From Marinobacterium weihaiense (GTDB lineage Bacteria; Pseudomonadota; Gammaproteobacteria; Pseudomonadales; Balneatricaceae): 64,000 nt of DNA. The translations under genes and the position numbers were made by a program. The notes under the pieces were generated by a model that ran no database searches, was not told the DNA's origin, and worked only from the letters and a program-made list of their open reading frames with translations. Below are positions 56,337 to 64,000 of this stretch, piece after piece; position 1 is the stretch's first letter, and each line of letters begins with the position of its first letter. Where the stretch lies: NCBI RefSeq assembly GCF_019061305.1, contig NZ_JAHQZT010000009.1, positions 1 through 64,000 on the forward strand, written 5' to 3'.

Positions 56337-57917
56337 TCATTCCCACTCGATCGTGGCCGGCGGCTTGCTGGACACGTCGTAGGTCACACGTGAAACCTGA
56401 GCAATCTCGTTGATGATACGGCCAGACACCTTCTCCAGCAGCTCGTACGGCAGGTGTGCCCAGCGAGCGGTCATGAAGTCGATGGTTTCCACCGCGCGCA
56501 GCGCGATTACGTATTCGTAGCGACGGCCGTCGCCAACCACGCCCACGGACTTCACCGGCAGGAAGACCGCAAAGGCCTGGCTGGTCTTGTGGTACCAGTC
56601 AGCATTGTGCAGCTCTTCAATGAAGATGGCATCGGCCTCACGCAGAATGTCAGCGTATTCCTTCTTTACCTCACCCAGGATACGCACGCCCAGACCCGGT
56701 CCCGGGAACGGATGACGGTAGACCATGTCATACGGTAGACCCAGCTCAAGGCCGATCTTGCGCACTTCGTCTTTGAACAGTTCTCGCAGCGGCTCAACCA
56801 ACTCGAACTTCATGTCTTCCGGCAGACCGCCCACATTGTGGTGCGACTTGATCACATGCGCCTTGCCGGTCTTGGAGGCGGCCGACTCGATCACGTCCGG
56901 GTAGATGGTGCCCTGCGCCAAGAAACGGCAATCTTTGAGCTTTTCGGACTCATCATCGAACACTTCGATGAAGGTGTTGCCAATGATCTTGCGCTTGGCT
57001 TCGGGGTCATCCACACCATGCAGACGACTCAGGAATTGCTCTTCAGCATTGGCACGAATCACGTTCACACCCATGTTGCGGGCAAACATGTCCATGACCT
57101 GCTCGCCTTCTCCCTTGCGCAGCAGACCATTGTCCACGAACACGCAGGTCAGCTTGTCGCCAATCGCCTTGTGCAGCAACGCTGCGACGACGGATGAATC
57201 AACACCGCCGGACAGCCCCAGCAGTACCTTTTCGTCACCGACCTGCTGCTGCACCTTCTCAACCAAATCCTGGATAATATTAGCGGCGGTCCACAGCGCT
57301 TCGGTATCGCAGATTTCGCGCACGAAACGCTCCAGGATACGCAGGCCCTGCTTGGTATGCGTCACTTCCGGGTGGAACTGAACCCCGAAGAGGTTGCGCT
57401 GCGGGTCACACATGGCGGCAACCGGTGCCGAGTCTGTGGCGGCAATGACATGGAAGCCTTCCGGCATCTCGGTCACCTTGTCACCGTGGCTCATCCAGAC
57501 ATCCAGCGACAGGCTGCCGTTGTTGGCAATATGGTCCTCGATGCCTTCCAGCAGACGACTGGGGCTGTCCGCCAGACGTACACGGGCATAACCGAACTCA
57601 CGCTTATCAGAGCTGCTGACCTTGCCGCCGAGCTGCTCCGCCATGGTCTGCATGCCGTAGCAGATGCCCAGCACCGGCAGCCCCATGCTGAAGACACACT
57701 CCGGTGCACGCGGAGAGTCCAGTTCGGTGACGGACTCAGGGCCGCCGGCCAGAATGATACCCTTGGGGGCAAATTCACGAATCGCTGCTTCATCCATGTC
57801 GAAGGCATGAATCTCGCAGTACACGCCGATTTCGCGCACACGGCGTGCAATCAGCTGGGTGTACTGGGACCCGAAGTCCAGAATCAGGATGCGTTGCGCG
57901 TGAATGTCTTTGCTCAT
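56337..57917 (-). CDS. guaA: GMP synthase (glutamine-hydrolysing)
   Basis: A 526-residue two-domain enzyme. The glutaminase Cys is in LGICYGMQ. The ATP-pyrophosphatase loop is [14 protein letters not shown]. The C-terminal dimerisation domain ends [15 protein letters not shown]. The start at 57917 ([21 protein letters not shown]) has GGAG upstream. It is second in the guaB-guaA operon. Confidence 0.98.
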   Translation of the reverse strand: MSKDIHAQRILILDFGSQYTQLIARRVREIGVYCEIHAFDMDEAAIREFAPKGIILAGGPESVTELDSPRAPECVFSMGLPVLGICYGMQTMAEQLGGKVSSSDKREFGYARVRLADSPSRLLEGIEDHIANNGSLSLDVWMSHGDKVTEMPEGFHVIAATDSAPVAAMCDPQRNLFGVQFHPEVTHTKQGLRILERFVREICDTEALWTAANIIQDLVEKVQQQVGDEKVLLGLSGGVDSSVVAALLHKAIGDKLTCVFVDNGLLRKGEGEQVMDMFARNMGVNVIRANAEEQFLSRLHGVDDPEAKRKIIGNTFIEVFDDESEKLKDCRFLAQGTIYPDVIESAASKTGKAHVIKSHHNVGGLPEDMKFELVEPLRELFKDEVRKIGLELGLPYDMVYRHPFPGPGLGVRILGEVKKEYADILREADAIFIEELHNADWYHKTSQAFAVFLPVKSVGVVGDGRRYEYVIALRAVETIDFMTARWAHLPYELLEKVSGRIINEIAQVSRVTYDVSSKPPATIEWE

Positions 57918-57960
57918 ACTCAGTGACTCCACCGAATGCTGGCCGCCAGGCGGCACAAAC

Positions 57961-57989
57961 AAAAAGTGGGGCAGTCTGACGCCCCACTT
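57961..57989 (-). terminator. Intercistronic hairpin with T run between guaB and guaA
   Basis: On the minus strand AAGTGGGGC (57989-57981) pairs with GCCCCACTT (57972-57964), followed by TTTTTG. This has intrinsic-terminator form inside the guaBA operon, so it may partly uncouple guaA from guaB. Confidence 0.7.
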
Positions 57990-58010
57990 ACAGGTTAGTG
58001 ATTAATCAGT

Positions 58011-59480
58011 TCAGCCCACACGGTAGTTGGGCGCTTCCTTGGTGATGCTGACATCATGCACGTGGCTCTCGGTGATACCAGCATTGGTGATGCGAACAAA
58101 CTTGGGCTTGTTGCGCATTTCTTCAACGGTGGCACAACCGGTGTAGCCCATGGAGGCACGCAGGCCACCCATCAGCTGGTGCACCACGCCACCCATCGGA
58201 CCCTTACAGGGTACACGACCTTCAATGCCTTCCGGTACCAGCTTCTCGGCGCCATCTTTGGCATCCTGGAAATAGCGGTCGGATGAGCCGGTCAGGCCTG
58301 ACATGGCACCCAGTGAGCCCATGCCACGGTAGGACTTGAAGGCTCGCCCCTGGAACAGTTCAACTTCACCCGGCGCTTCATCAGTACCGGCCAGCATAGA
58401 GCCGACCATGACAGCAGAGGCACCGGCAGCAATCGCCTTGGAGAAGTCACCGGAGAAGCGCACACCGCCGTCCGCGATAAGGGGCACGCCGTGCTCACGC
58501 AGCGCAGCCGCCACGTTGGCAATCGCAGAGATCTGCGGCACCCCGACACCGGCCACGATGCGTGTGGTGCAGATGGAGCCCGGACCGATACCGACCTTGA
58601 CGCCGTCAGCACCGGCTTCAGCCAGTGCCACTGCAGCTTCAGCCGTGGCGATGTTACCACCGACCACCTGTACCTGCGGGAAGTGCTCTTTCACCCAGGC
58701 GACACGCTCAATCACGCCACGGGAATGGCCATGCGCGGTGTCCACAACCACCAAATCAACACCGGCCGCAACCAGTGCCTTGACGCGATCCGGCGTTTCC
58801 GGGCCGGTACCGACGGCAGCGCCAACAATCAGGCGACCCTGACTGTCCTTGGCGGCGTTCGGGAAAGCCTGCGCCTTGTTGATATCTTTCACGGTCATCA
58901 TGCCGCGCAGCGCAAAGTTGTCGTCCACCAGCAGGATCTTCTCGATGCGATGCAGACGCAACAGTTCGCGAATCACTTCTGGATCTTCACCTTCTTTGGC
59001 CGTTACCAGACGATCTTTCGGCGTCATGATGGTGGAGACCTTGGCATCCATGTCGTGCTCGAAACGCACGTCACGGCTGGTCACGATGCCAACCAGCTCA
59101 CCGTTGTCTACAACCGGAAAACCGGAAAAGCTCAGTTCACGTGACAGCTCGATGATTTCACGAACGGTCGTGTCAGAACTGCAGGTAACAGGGTCGGTCA
59201 CCACACCGGACTCGAACTTCTTAACACGGCGCACTTCTTCAGCCTGCTGTTCGATGGTGAGGTTCTTGTGGATGATGCCGATACCGCCTTCCTGGGCCAT
59301 CGCAATCGCCAGACGGGATTCGGTAACCGTATCCATTGCCGCCGAGACCAGCGGAATATTCAGTTCGATACCCTTGGTCAGGCGGGTTTTCAGTGAGACG
59401 TCTTTCGGGAGTACCTCAGAGTACCCCGGAACCAGCAAAACATCATCAAAGGTTAGCGCTTCTTCAACGATTCGCAACAT
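58011..59480 (-). CDS. guaB: IMP dehydrogenase
   Basis: A 489-residue enzyme making XMP. The catalytic Cys loop is [11 protein letters not shown]. Two CBS domains interrupt the barrel (about residues 90-205). [17 protein letters not shown] is the N-terminal signature. The start at 59480 gives the family length; a much longer open frame upstream overlaps xseA antisense and is not used. Confidence 0.98.
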   Translation of the reverse strand: MLRIVEEALTFDDVLLVPGYSEVLPKDVSLKTRLTKGIELNIPLVSAAMDTVTESRLAIAMAQEGGIGIIHKNLTIEQQAEEVRRVKKFESGVVTDPVTCSSDTTVREIIELSRELSFSGFPVVDNGELVGIVTSRDVRFEHDMDAKVSTIMTPKDRLVTAKEGEDPEVIRELLRLHRIEKILLVDDNFALRGMMTVKDINKAQAFPNAAKDSQGRLIVGAAVGTGPETPDRVKALVAAGVDLVVVDTAHGHSRGVIERVAWVKEHFPQVQVVGGNIATAEAAVALAEAGADGVKVGIGPGSICTTRIVAGVGVPQISAIANVAAALREHGVPLIADGGVRFSGDFSKAIAAGASAVMVGSMLAGTDEAPGEVELFQGRAFKSYRGMGSLGAMSGLTGSSDRYFQDAKDGAEKLVPEGIEGRVPCKGPMGGVVHQLMGGLRASMGYTGCATVEEMRNKPKFVRITNAGITESHVHDVSITKEAPNYRVG

Positions 59481-59520
59481 ACTGAACCAGCCTGTATTTC
59501 TATGAAAAATTAAACCGGAA

Positions 59521-59549
59521 ATTATACACAAAATCTGTCTCAGCGGCAA
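59521..59549 (-). promoter_or_regulatory. guaB promoter
   Basis: On the minus strand TTGCCG (59549-59544), a 17-bp spacer and TATAAT (59526-59521) form a good sigma-70 promoter. Transcription would start near 59515, about 35 bp before the coding region. Confidence 0.75.
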
Positions 59550-59600
59550 ACCAAAATAACGGCGGATGTCAAGTTTGACGGGGTGGTTTAAGATAGGCAC

Positions 59601-60947
59601 ATGAACCGACTTACTCCTACGCCCAACCGCACCGCCATCAGCGTCAGTGAGCTCAATCGGCAGGTCAAATCCCTGCTCGAACACTCCTTCATGACCCTGA
59701 TGATCGAAGGCGAAATCAGCAACCTGGCCCGACCCTCGTCCGGGCACTGGTACTTTACCCTCAAGGATGACCGCGCCCAGGTACGCTGCGCCATGTTCCG
59801 TAGCCGCAACCAGCAGGTTCGCTTTCGCCCCAAGGAGGGCGACCAGGTCACTGTCCGAGCCAAGGTCAGCCTGTACGAAGGCCGCGGCGACTTCCAACTG
59901 ATCTGCGAACAGATGCAGGAAAGCGGTCAGGGGCGGCTGCAACAGGCTTTTGAACAGCTCAAGCATCGCCTGGAGCAGGAAGGCCTCTTTACCCAAGCCC
60001 GCAAGCGCCTCCTGCCCCGACCACCTCGTCATATTGGGGTCATCACCTCACCGACCGGCGCCGCCATTCATGACATTCTGCAGGTCTTGGCCCGGCGCTG
60101 TCCGGCGATGCCAGTCGCACTCTACCCCACGGCCGTGCAGGGCGCCGAAGCCGCCGCTCAGATCGTCCGCGCCATTGAACTGGCCAACCGGGACGGTCGT
60201 TGTGATGTCCTGATCCTGGGACGCGGCGGCGGCTCCCTCGAGGATCTCTGGCCGTTCAATGAAGAAGCCGTGGCCCGGGCCGTGGCCGCATCCGTCATTC
60301 CTGTGGTCTCGGCCGTGGGGCACGAGGTGGATATCTCAATCAGTGACCTAGTCGCCGACCTGCGCGCCCCCACTCCGTCTGCCGCTGCCGAATTGCTCAG
60401 CCCGGACCAGAGCCTGCAGCAGCAACAGCTGCGTCAGCTACGCCAGCGCCTGGCCCGGCGCACGCGCCAGCTGCTGGAGCGCGAGCAGCGACGCCTGGAT
60501 CACCTGCGTGCCCGGCTGCGCCACCCCGGCGAGCGCCTGCGCGAGCAGTCCCAGCGCTTGGATCAACTCGAACTCCGGCTGCAGCGCGCCCTGCAGCAGC
60601 GCCTGCAATGGCGCCACACCCGCCTTTCCGTGCTGGAACAGCGCCTTCAGCGCAGTTCGCCACAACGCCTGCTGGCACACAAGCAGGAACAGTTGCAGCC
60701 GCTGCATCAGCGCCTGCACCAGAGCATGCGTCAATTGCTGCAGCAGCGACGCCAGCAGCTGCAGTTCCAGGCACGCCAGCTGCACAGCGTCAGCCCCCTG
60801 GCCACGCTGGAGCGCGGTTACGCCATCGTGCAGACCGAACAGGGCCAGGCAGTCACGCGCCAGGATCAGGTCAAGCCAGGCGACCGGGTCAGGGTGCGCC
60901 TGCATCAGGGACAGCTGGCCTGCACCGTTGACCGGTGTTCGGACTGA
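59601..60947 (+). CDS. xseA: Exodeoxyribonuclease VII large subunit
   Basis: A 448-residue subunit. An N-terminal OB-fold ([14 protein letters not shown]...[22 protein letters not shown]) is followed by the catalytic region [32 protein letters not shown] and [14 protein letters not shown] long Gln/Arg/Leu coiled coil spans about residues 270-390. Divergent from guaB. Confidence 0.97.
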   Translation: MNRLTPTPNRTAISVSELNRQVKSLLEHSFMTLMIEGEISNLARPSSGHWYFTLKDDRAQVRCAMFRSRNQQVRFRPKEGDQVTVRAKVSLYEGRGDFQLICEQMQESGQGRLQQAFEQLKHRLEQEGLFTQARKRLLPRPPRHIGVITSPTGAAIHDILQVLARRCPAMPVALYPTAVQGAEAAAQIVRAIELANRDGRCDVLILGRGGGSLEDLWPFNEEAVARAVAASVIPVVSAVGHEVDISISDLVADLRAPTPSAAAELLSPDQSLQQQQLRQLRQRLARRTRQLLEREQRRLDHLRARLRHPGERLREQSQRLDQLELRLQRALQQRLQWRHTRLSVLEQRLQRSSPQRLLAHKQEQLQPLHQRLHQSMRQLLQQRRQQLQFQARQLHSVSPLATLERGYAIVQTEQGQAVTRQDQVKPGDRVRVRLHQGQLACTVDRCSD

Positions 60948-61009
60948 TCAGCCGCGCAAGCTGTGGTAGCATCTGCTCCCTTGTGAACAACTCGATACAG
61001 GCGATACAT

Positions 61010-61636
61010 ATGTCAGAACAGGCTTTGGAAACAACCGAACAGCACGCCAGCTACGGCATTGGCCGTCAGATGGGTGACCAGCTGGCCCAGGGCAGCTTCG
61101 ACGGCGTGGACGTTGAAGCCGTAATCACCGGTCTGCGCGACTCCTTCCATGGTGAAGCACTGCGCGTGCCGGCAGAACAGATCCAGGCGGCCTTCCAGGA
61201 AATCACCCAGCGTCTGCGCGCCGAGCAGGAAGCCAAGGCCAAGGAAGCCGCTGCTGAAGGCGAACAGTTCCTGGCTGAAAACGCCAAGCGCGATGGCGTG
61301 ATCACCCTGGAGTCCGGCCTGCAGTACGAAGTAATCAACGCTGGTGAAGAGGGCGGCGACAAGCCGACAGCCCAGAGCAAGGTCCGCACGCACTATCACG
61401 GCACGTTCATCGACGGCAAGGTATTCGACAGCTCCTACGAACGCGGCCAGCCGGCCGAGTTCCCGGTCGGCGGCGTGATCGCAGGCTGGACCGAAGCCCT
61501 GCAGCTGATGACCAAGGGGGCCAAGTGGCGCCTGTATGTTCCCTTTGAGCTGGCCTACGGTGCCCAGGGTTCTCCGGGCGGCATCCCGCCCTACTCCACT
61601 CTGGTATTCGATGTCGAGCTGATCGACATCCTGTAA
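61010..61636 (+). CDS. fklB: FKBP-type peptidyl-prolyl isomerase
   Basis: A 208-residue protein. A helical dimerisation domain (residues ~1-85) precedes the FKBP domain (KVRTHYHGTFIDGKVFDSSYERGQPAEFPVGGVIAGWTEAL). There is no signal peptide, which favours cytosolic FklB over Mip/FkpA. The start at 61010 removes upstream codons overlapping xseA. Confidence 0.94.
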   Translation: MSEQALETTEQHASYGIGRQMGDQLAQGSFDGVDVEAVITGLRDSFHGEALRVPAEQIQAAFQEITQRLRAEQEAKAKEAAAEGEQFLAENAKRDGVITLESGLQYEVINAGEEGGDKPTAQSKVRTHYHGTFIDGKVFDSSYERGQPAEFPVGGVIAGWTEALQLMTKGAKWRLYVPFELAYGAQGSPGGIPPYSTLVFDVELIDIL

Positions 61637-61643
61637 GGCCCGA

Positions 61644-61667
61644 GGGCACCCTGGCGGTGCCCTTTTT
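61644..61667 (+). terminator. Terminator of fklB
   Basis: GGGCACC (61644-61650) and GGTGCCC (61656-61662) form a stem with a 5-nt loop, followed by T5. Confidence 0.88.
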
Positions 61668-61705
61668 ATTGCGCATTGCGCACATGCAGTTGAACGGGGG
61701 ACACC

Positions 61706-62467
61706 ATGCTGCTGCATTTTCAACGCCACGGCCAGGGCGAGCCACTGGTCATCCTGCACGGCCTGTTCGGTACCCTGGAAAACTGGGGCGCACAGATCAA
61801 GGCTCTGAGCGAGCAGTTCGACGTGATTGCGGTTGACGCCCGCAACCACGGCCGCTCGCCCCACAGTGACGACATGAACTACGCGGCCATGAGCGCCGAT
61901 CTGCTGGCGCTGCTGGAGCACCTGCAACTGGGGTGCATCAACCTGATGGGACACTCCATGGGCGGCAAGGCCGCGATGCAGTTTGCCCTCGACCACCCGG
62001 AGCGGGTGTCACGACTGATCGTGGTGGATATCGCCCCGGTACGTTATGAAGCCCGCCACAACGCGGTGATTGAAGGGCTCAAGCAGATCGACCTGGCGAG
62101 CCTGAAAAGCCGTGGTGATGCCGACCGCCTGCTGGCCGAGTACGTGGATTCGGCACCCACCCGCGCCTTTCTGTTGAAAAACCTCTACCGCAACGAGGCC
62201 CGGCAGTTTGCTTGGCGCATGAACCTGCCGGTACTGGAGCAGCAGTATGCCAACATCGGTGCCGCCCCCGAGGGCGCGCCCTATACCGGCCCGGTACTGT
62301 TTATCAAAGGCGGGGACTCGGACTACCTGCTGGCCGAGCACCAGCAGCCGATTCAGCAGCTGTTCCCCAATGCCGGTTTCAAGATCATTGCCGGTGCGGG
62401 ACACCTGCCGCATGTGGAAAAGCCGGCTGCCTTCACGCGCCTGGTGGAAAAATTTCTGCGGGATTGA
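61706..62467 (+). CDS. YbfF-like alpha/beta-hydrolase esterase
   Basis: A 253-residue alpha/beta hydrolase. The nucleophile Ser is in GHSMGGKAAM, the oxyanion region is LHGLFGTLENWG, and the terminal His is in GAGHLPHVEKP. DARNHGRSPHSDDMNY is typical of YbfF, which acts on short acyl esters. The start at 61706 is ATG with GGGGGA upstream. Confidence 0.9.
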   Translation: MLLHFQRHGQGEPLVILHGLFGTLENWGAQIKALSEQFDVIAVDARNHGRSPHSDDMNYAAMSADLLALLEHLQLGCINLMGHSMGGKAAMQFALDHPERVSRLIVVDIAPVRYEARHNAVIEGLKQIDLASLKSRGDADRLLAEYVDSAPTRAFLLKNLYRNEARQFAWRMNLPVLEQQYANIGAAPEGAPYTGPVLFIKGGDSDYLLAEHQQPIQQLFPNAGFKIIAGAGHLPHVEKPAAFTRLVEKFLRD

Positions 62468-62472
62468 AAGCG

Positions 62473-63267
62473 TCAGGCCTGAAGGCTGAACAGGGAACCC
62501 GGTGGATACAAGGGGCTGTAGGCGCCGCTCTTGATCAGTTGCTGTTGCACGCTGTTAAGGCCGTTGGCACCGCTGTCGTTGGCGGCAGTGGCGCTCGCTG
62601 TGCCCGGGGCGGTATCGGTGGCCGGACGCGTGCCTGTATTGTCACCGCCGGGACCGGCCGACTCGGAACCACTGACAGCCTCGTTCTCGGTGTCAGACTC
62701 ATCCACCGCCGACGCTTCTTCCTGCAGGCGGGTCAGCTCCGCACGAGCATCCGCTGCCATGGCGCGGGCACTGGCGGCCACGCGGTAGTCCTGTGAAGAA
62801 GGCTCTGCCGGAGCCATGGCGGCACGAATGATGGCTTCCGCCTTCTCTAGGGTCGCGCGCGGATTACCGCTGACCGCCGAGGTATCAATGCTGACCTCGC
62901 CACCAACGGCATACATGCGCCCGTCCGGTCCGCGCTGATAATCGTAGGACACGGCACCGGTATGACCACCACCGGCGGCCTGGTGCGCCATTTCGTGCTG
63001 CCGTACTTCCAGATCCCGCGCACTCAACTCACGCAGTATCTTCTGTTCCTGCAGTTGCTGCGCCGCATTCTCATCACCGGCGCGCAGGCTCGCCTGCCCC
63101 TTGTCGGTGGCCTCAACCTGGTCACGCGGCTCTGCCGAACGCCCACTGGCAGGTTCGACCGTACCATCAGCGACCGTCGTGCGCGCAGCAGGTGCACCAC
63201 CACTCCCTTGGGCGGGCGCGTAGCCAGTCGTGACTGGACTGGATGAAATACTGGACAGCAGAGGCAT
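62473..63267 (-). CDS. SprA-related putative zinc metalloprotease
   Basis: A 264-residue protein. The zinc-binding HEMAH motif lies near residue 90 in LEVRQHEMAHQAAGGGHTGAVSYDYQRGPDGRMYAVGGEVSIDTS, the core of the SprA-related/CJM1_0395-type family. Both ends are low complexity (Ser/Thr/Pro/Gly/Ala), and no signal peptide is evident. The substrate is unknown. It lies 21 bp downstream of a small unknown gene on the same strand. Confidence 0.82.
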   Translation of the reverse strand: MPLLSSISSSPVTTGYAPAQGSGGAPAARTTVADGTVEPASGRSAEPRDQVEATDKGQASLRAGDENAAQQLQEQKILRELSARDLEVRQHEMAHQAAGGGHTGAVSYDYQRGPDGRMYAVGGEVSIDTSAVSGNPRATLEKAEAIIRAAMAPAEPSSQDYRVAASARAMAADARAELTRLQEEASAVDESDTENEAVSGSESAGPGGDNTGTRPATDTAPGTASATAANDSGANGLNSVQQQLIKSGAYSPLYPPGSLFSLQA

Positions 63268-63288
63268 GGCGTCCGTCTTCCCGTGTGC

Positions 63289-63534
63289 TCAGGCGCGCGT
63301 ATCGATCAGGTTGCCCAGCACCTCATCGGTCTGGTTGACCACCTTGGTCGCGGCCGCTTCGGTGGCCTGATCGACACTGCTTTGCGCCACGGCCGGGTTA
63401 ACGTCTCGACCGGATGCCAGCTCGGCATTTTCCGCACGCCCCACCCCCTGAGCATCGCCCGATGCCTTGGGTGTGTTATCCAGCGTACGGTTGACATTGA
63501 ACATGCCACTATTCTGAGCGGAGGTGATATTCAT
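63289..63534 (-). CDS. Small conserved-looking protein of unknown function
   Basis: An 81-residue Asn/Ala/Thr-rich protein starting MNITSAQNSGMFNVNRT and ending NQTDEVLGNLIDTRA. The ATG at 63534 has AGAGG upstream; a longer frame lacks a ribosome-binding site. The C-terminal half (SSVDQATEAAATKVVNQTDEV) is likely helical. No signal peptide or membrane segment. Possibly functionally linked to the metalloprotease gene that follows. Confidence 0.6.
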   Translation of the reverse strand: MNITSAQNSGMFNVNRTLDNTPKASGDAQGVGRAENAELASGRDVNPAVAQSSVDQATEAAATKVVNQTDEVLGNLIDTRA

Positions 63535-63664
63535 GGTGAAACCTCTGTTGATCCTTGGGGCCGAAAGCACAACCGAAGGCTCGAGTCAGATTGACCTGCT
63601 CAAGCTTCAATGCCCACTACACTATGTACTCGAGTATAGATCAAGCCGGATCCTTGGTCACTTT

Positions 63665-64000
63665 TTAATCACTCAGCAATGGCTGCAAATCAAGATGATC
63701 GGCCACGGCTCCTGCCGATGGCTGATTCAGCCAGGGTACCCGCCCCAGCAACGGCGCCCGAAACAGTGTTTCCAATGTTGCCAGGTTTTCATCTGGACAA
63801 CTCATTTCAGGATCCACATGATTGGCGACCCAACCCGCCAGGCGCAAGCCATCGCGGGCGATCGCTTCGGCCGTCAGGATGGCGTGATTGATGCAGCCCA
63901 ACTTCATACCCACCACCAGGATTACATCCAGTTCCAGCAACTGTGGCAGTCGCGCCAGGCTTTCACGCATGCTTAACGGCACCCGCCAACCACCGGCGCC
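63665..64000 (-). CDS. bioD: Dethiobiotin synthetase (5' partial at right edge)
   Basis: The C-terminal ~111 residues of BioD. The frame is open to base 64000 and begins GAGGWRVPLSMRESLARLPQLLELDVILVVGMKLGCINHAILT, the conserved second half of BioD, followed by GWVANHVDPEMSCPDENL. The true start is outside the window. BioD closes the ureido ring in biotin synthesis using ATP and CO2. The stop is at 63665. Confidence 0.93.
   Translation of the reverse strand, partial: GAGGWRVPLSMRESLARLPQLLELDVILVVGMKLGCINHAILTAEAIARDGLRLAGWVANHVDPEMSCPDENLATLETLFRAPLLGRVPWLNQPSAGAVADHLDLQPLLSD

Noticed and set aside
58011-60032. N-terminally extended guaB of 673 codons
   Set aside because: The extra 184 codons are antisense to xseA and contain the guaB promoter; family length and ATG at 59480 fit.
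1-64000. CRISPR array or insertion sequence
   Set aside because: No regularly spaced repeat-spacer series and no transposase gene with terminal inverted repeats were seen; the only recombinase is the tyrosine integrase.

Overview
The window looks like chromosomal DNA of a marine-type gammaproteobacterium related to Oceanospirillales/Pseudomonadales. The evidence is the gene order. rnpB-rsmI-lpoA-yraN-diaA-dolP-sspB-sspA-petCBA-rpsI-rplM-zapE, ihfB-rpsA-cmk-tyrA/aroA-hisC-pheA-serC-gyrA, ubiG-mupP-yciK and purL-mltF-tadA-guaA-guaB-xseA all follow Pseudomonas-like order, while individual genes differ. No species can be named from the sequence alone. Most of the window is GC-rich with strong third-position GC bias; the first ~1.8 kb is clearly AT-rich.

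Bases 1-3450 are the right-hand part of an integrated element. It holds a 5'-truncated, AT-rich gene for a protein with DNA/RNA-polymerase-like palm motifs, a 590-bp intergenic region packed with direct and inverted repeats, and a tyrosine integrase whose gene starts about 60 bp from the 3' end of rnpB. The element appears to be inserted at the 3' end of the RNase P RNA gene.

Bases 3450-15700 hold rnpB, rsmI, the lpoA-yraN-diaA-dolP envelope/replication-initiation run, the stringent starvation pair sspAB, the cytochrome bc1 operon petABC, rplM-rpsI, zapE and an lrgAB-type pair. Bases 15700-28000 hold two identical tRNA-Pro(CGG) genes, a purine-type permease, and a pyruvate/lactate module. That module is pdhR-aceE-aceF on the minus strand, divergent from an FAD/Fe-S D-lactate dehydrogenase-like gene, a universal stress protein and an AEC transporter. 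Two perfect PdhR-type operators lie in the divergent region and a different palindrome lies at aceE. A ComEA-like DNA-binding protein follows.

Bases 28100-41200 form one long minus-strand block: pyrF, lapB, lapA, ihfB, rpsA, cmk, tyrA-aroA fusion, hisC, pheA, serC, gyrA. The pheA product keeps its chorismate mutase and ACT parts but lacks about 70-85 residues of the prephenate dehydratase domain and its catalytic Thr-Arg-Phe. Bases 41300-50200 hold an HDOD protein, ubiG-mupP-yciK, rluB, an H-NS-family protein, yciO, rnm, yciB-yciI, an OmpA-family protein and an exported DsrE-like protein. Bases 50200-64000 hold purL, mltF, tadA, guaBA, xseA, fklB, a YbfF-like esterase, a putative zinc metalloprotease with a small unknown neighbour, and the 3' part of bioD at the right edge.

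The best candidates for something new are the polymerase-like protein with its repeat-rich flank at rnpB, and the internally deleted pheA.
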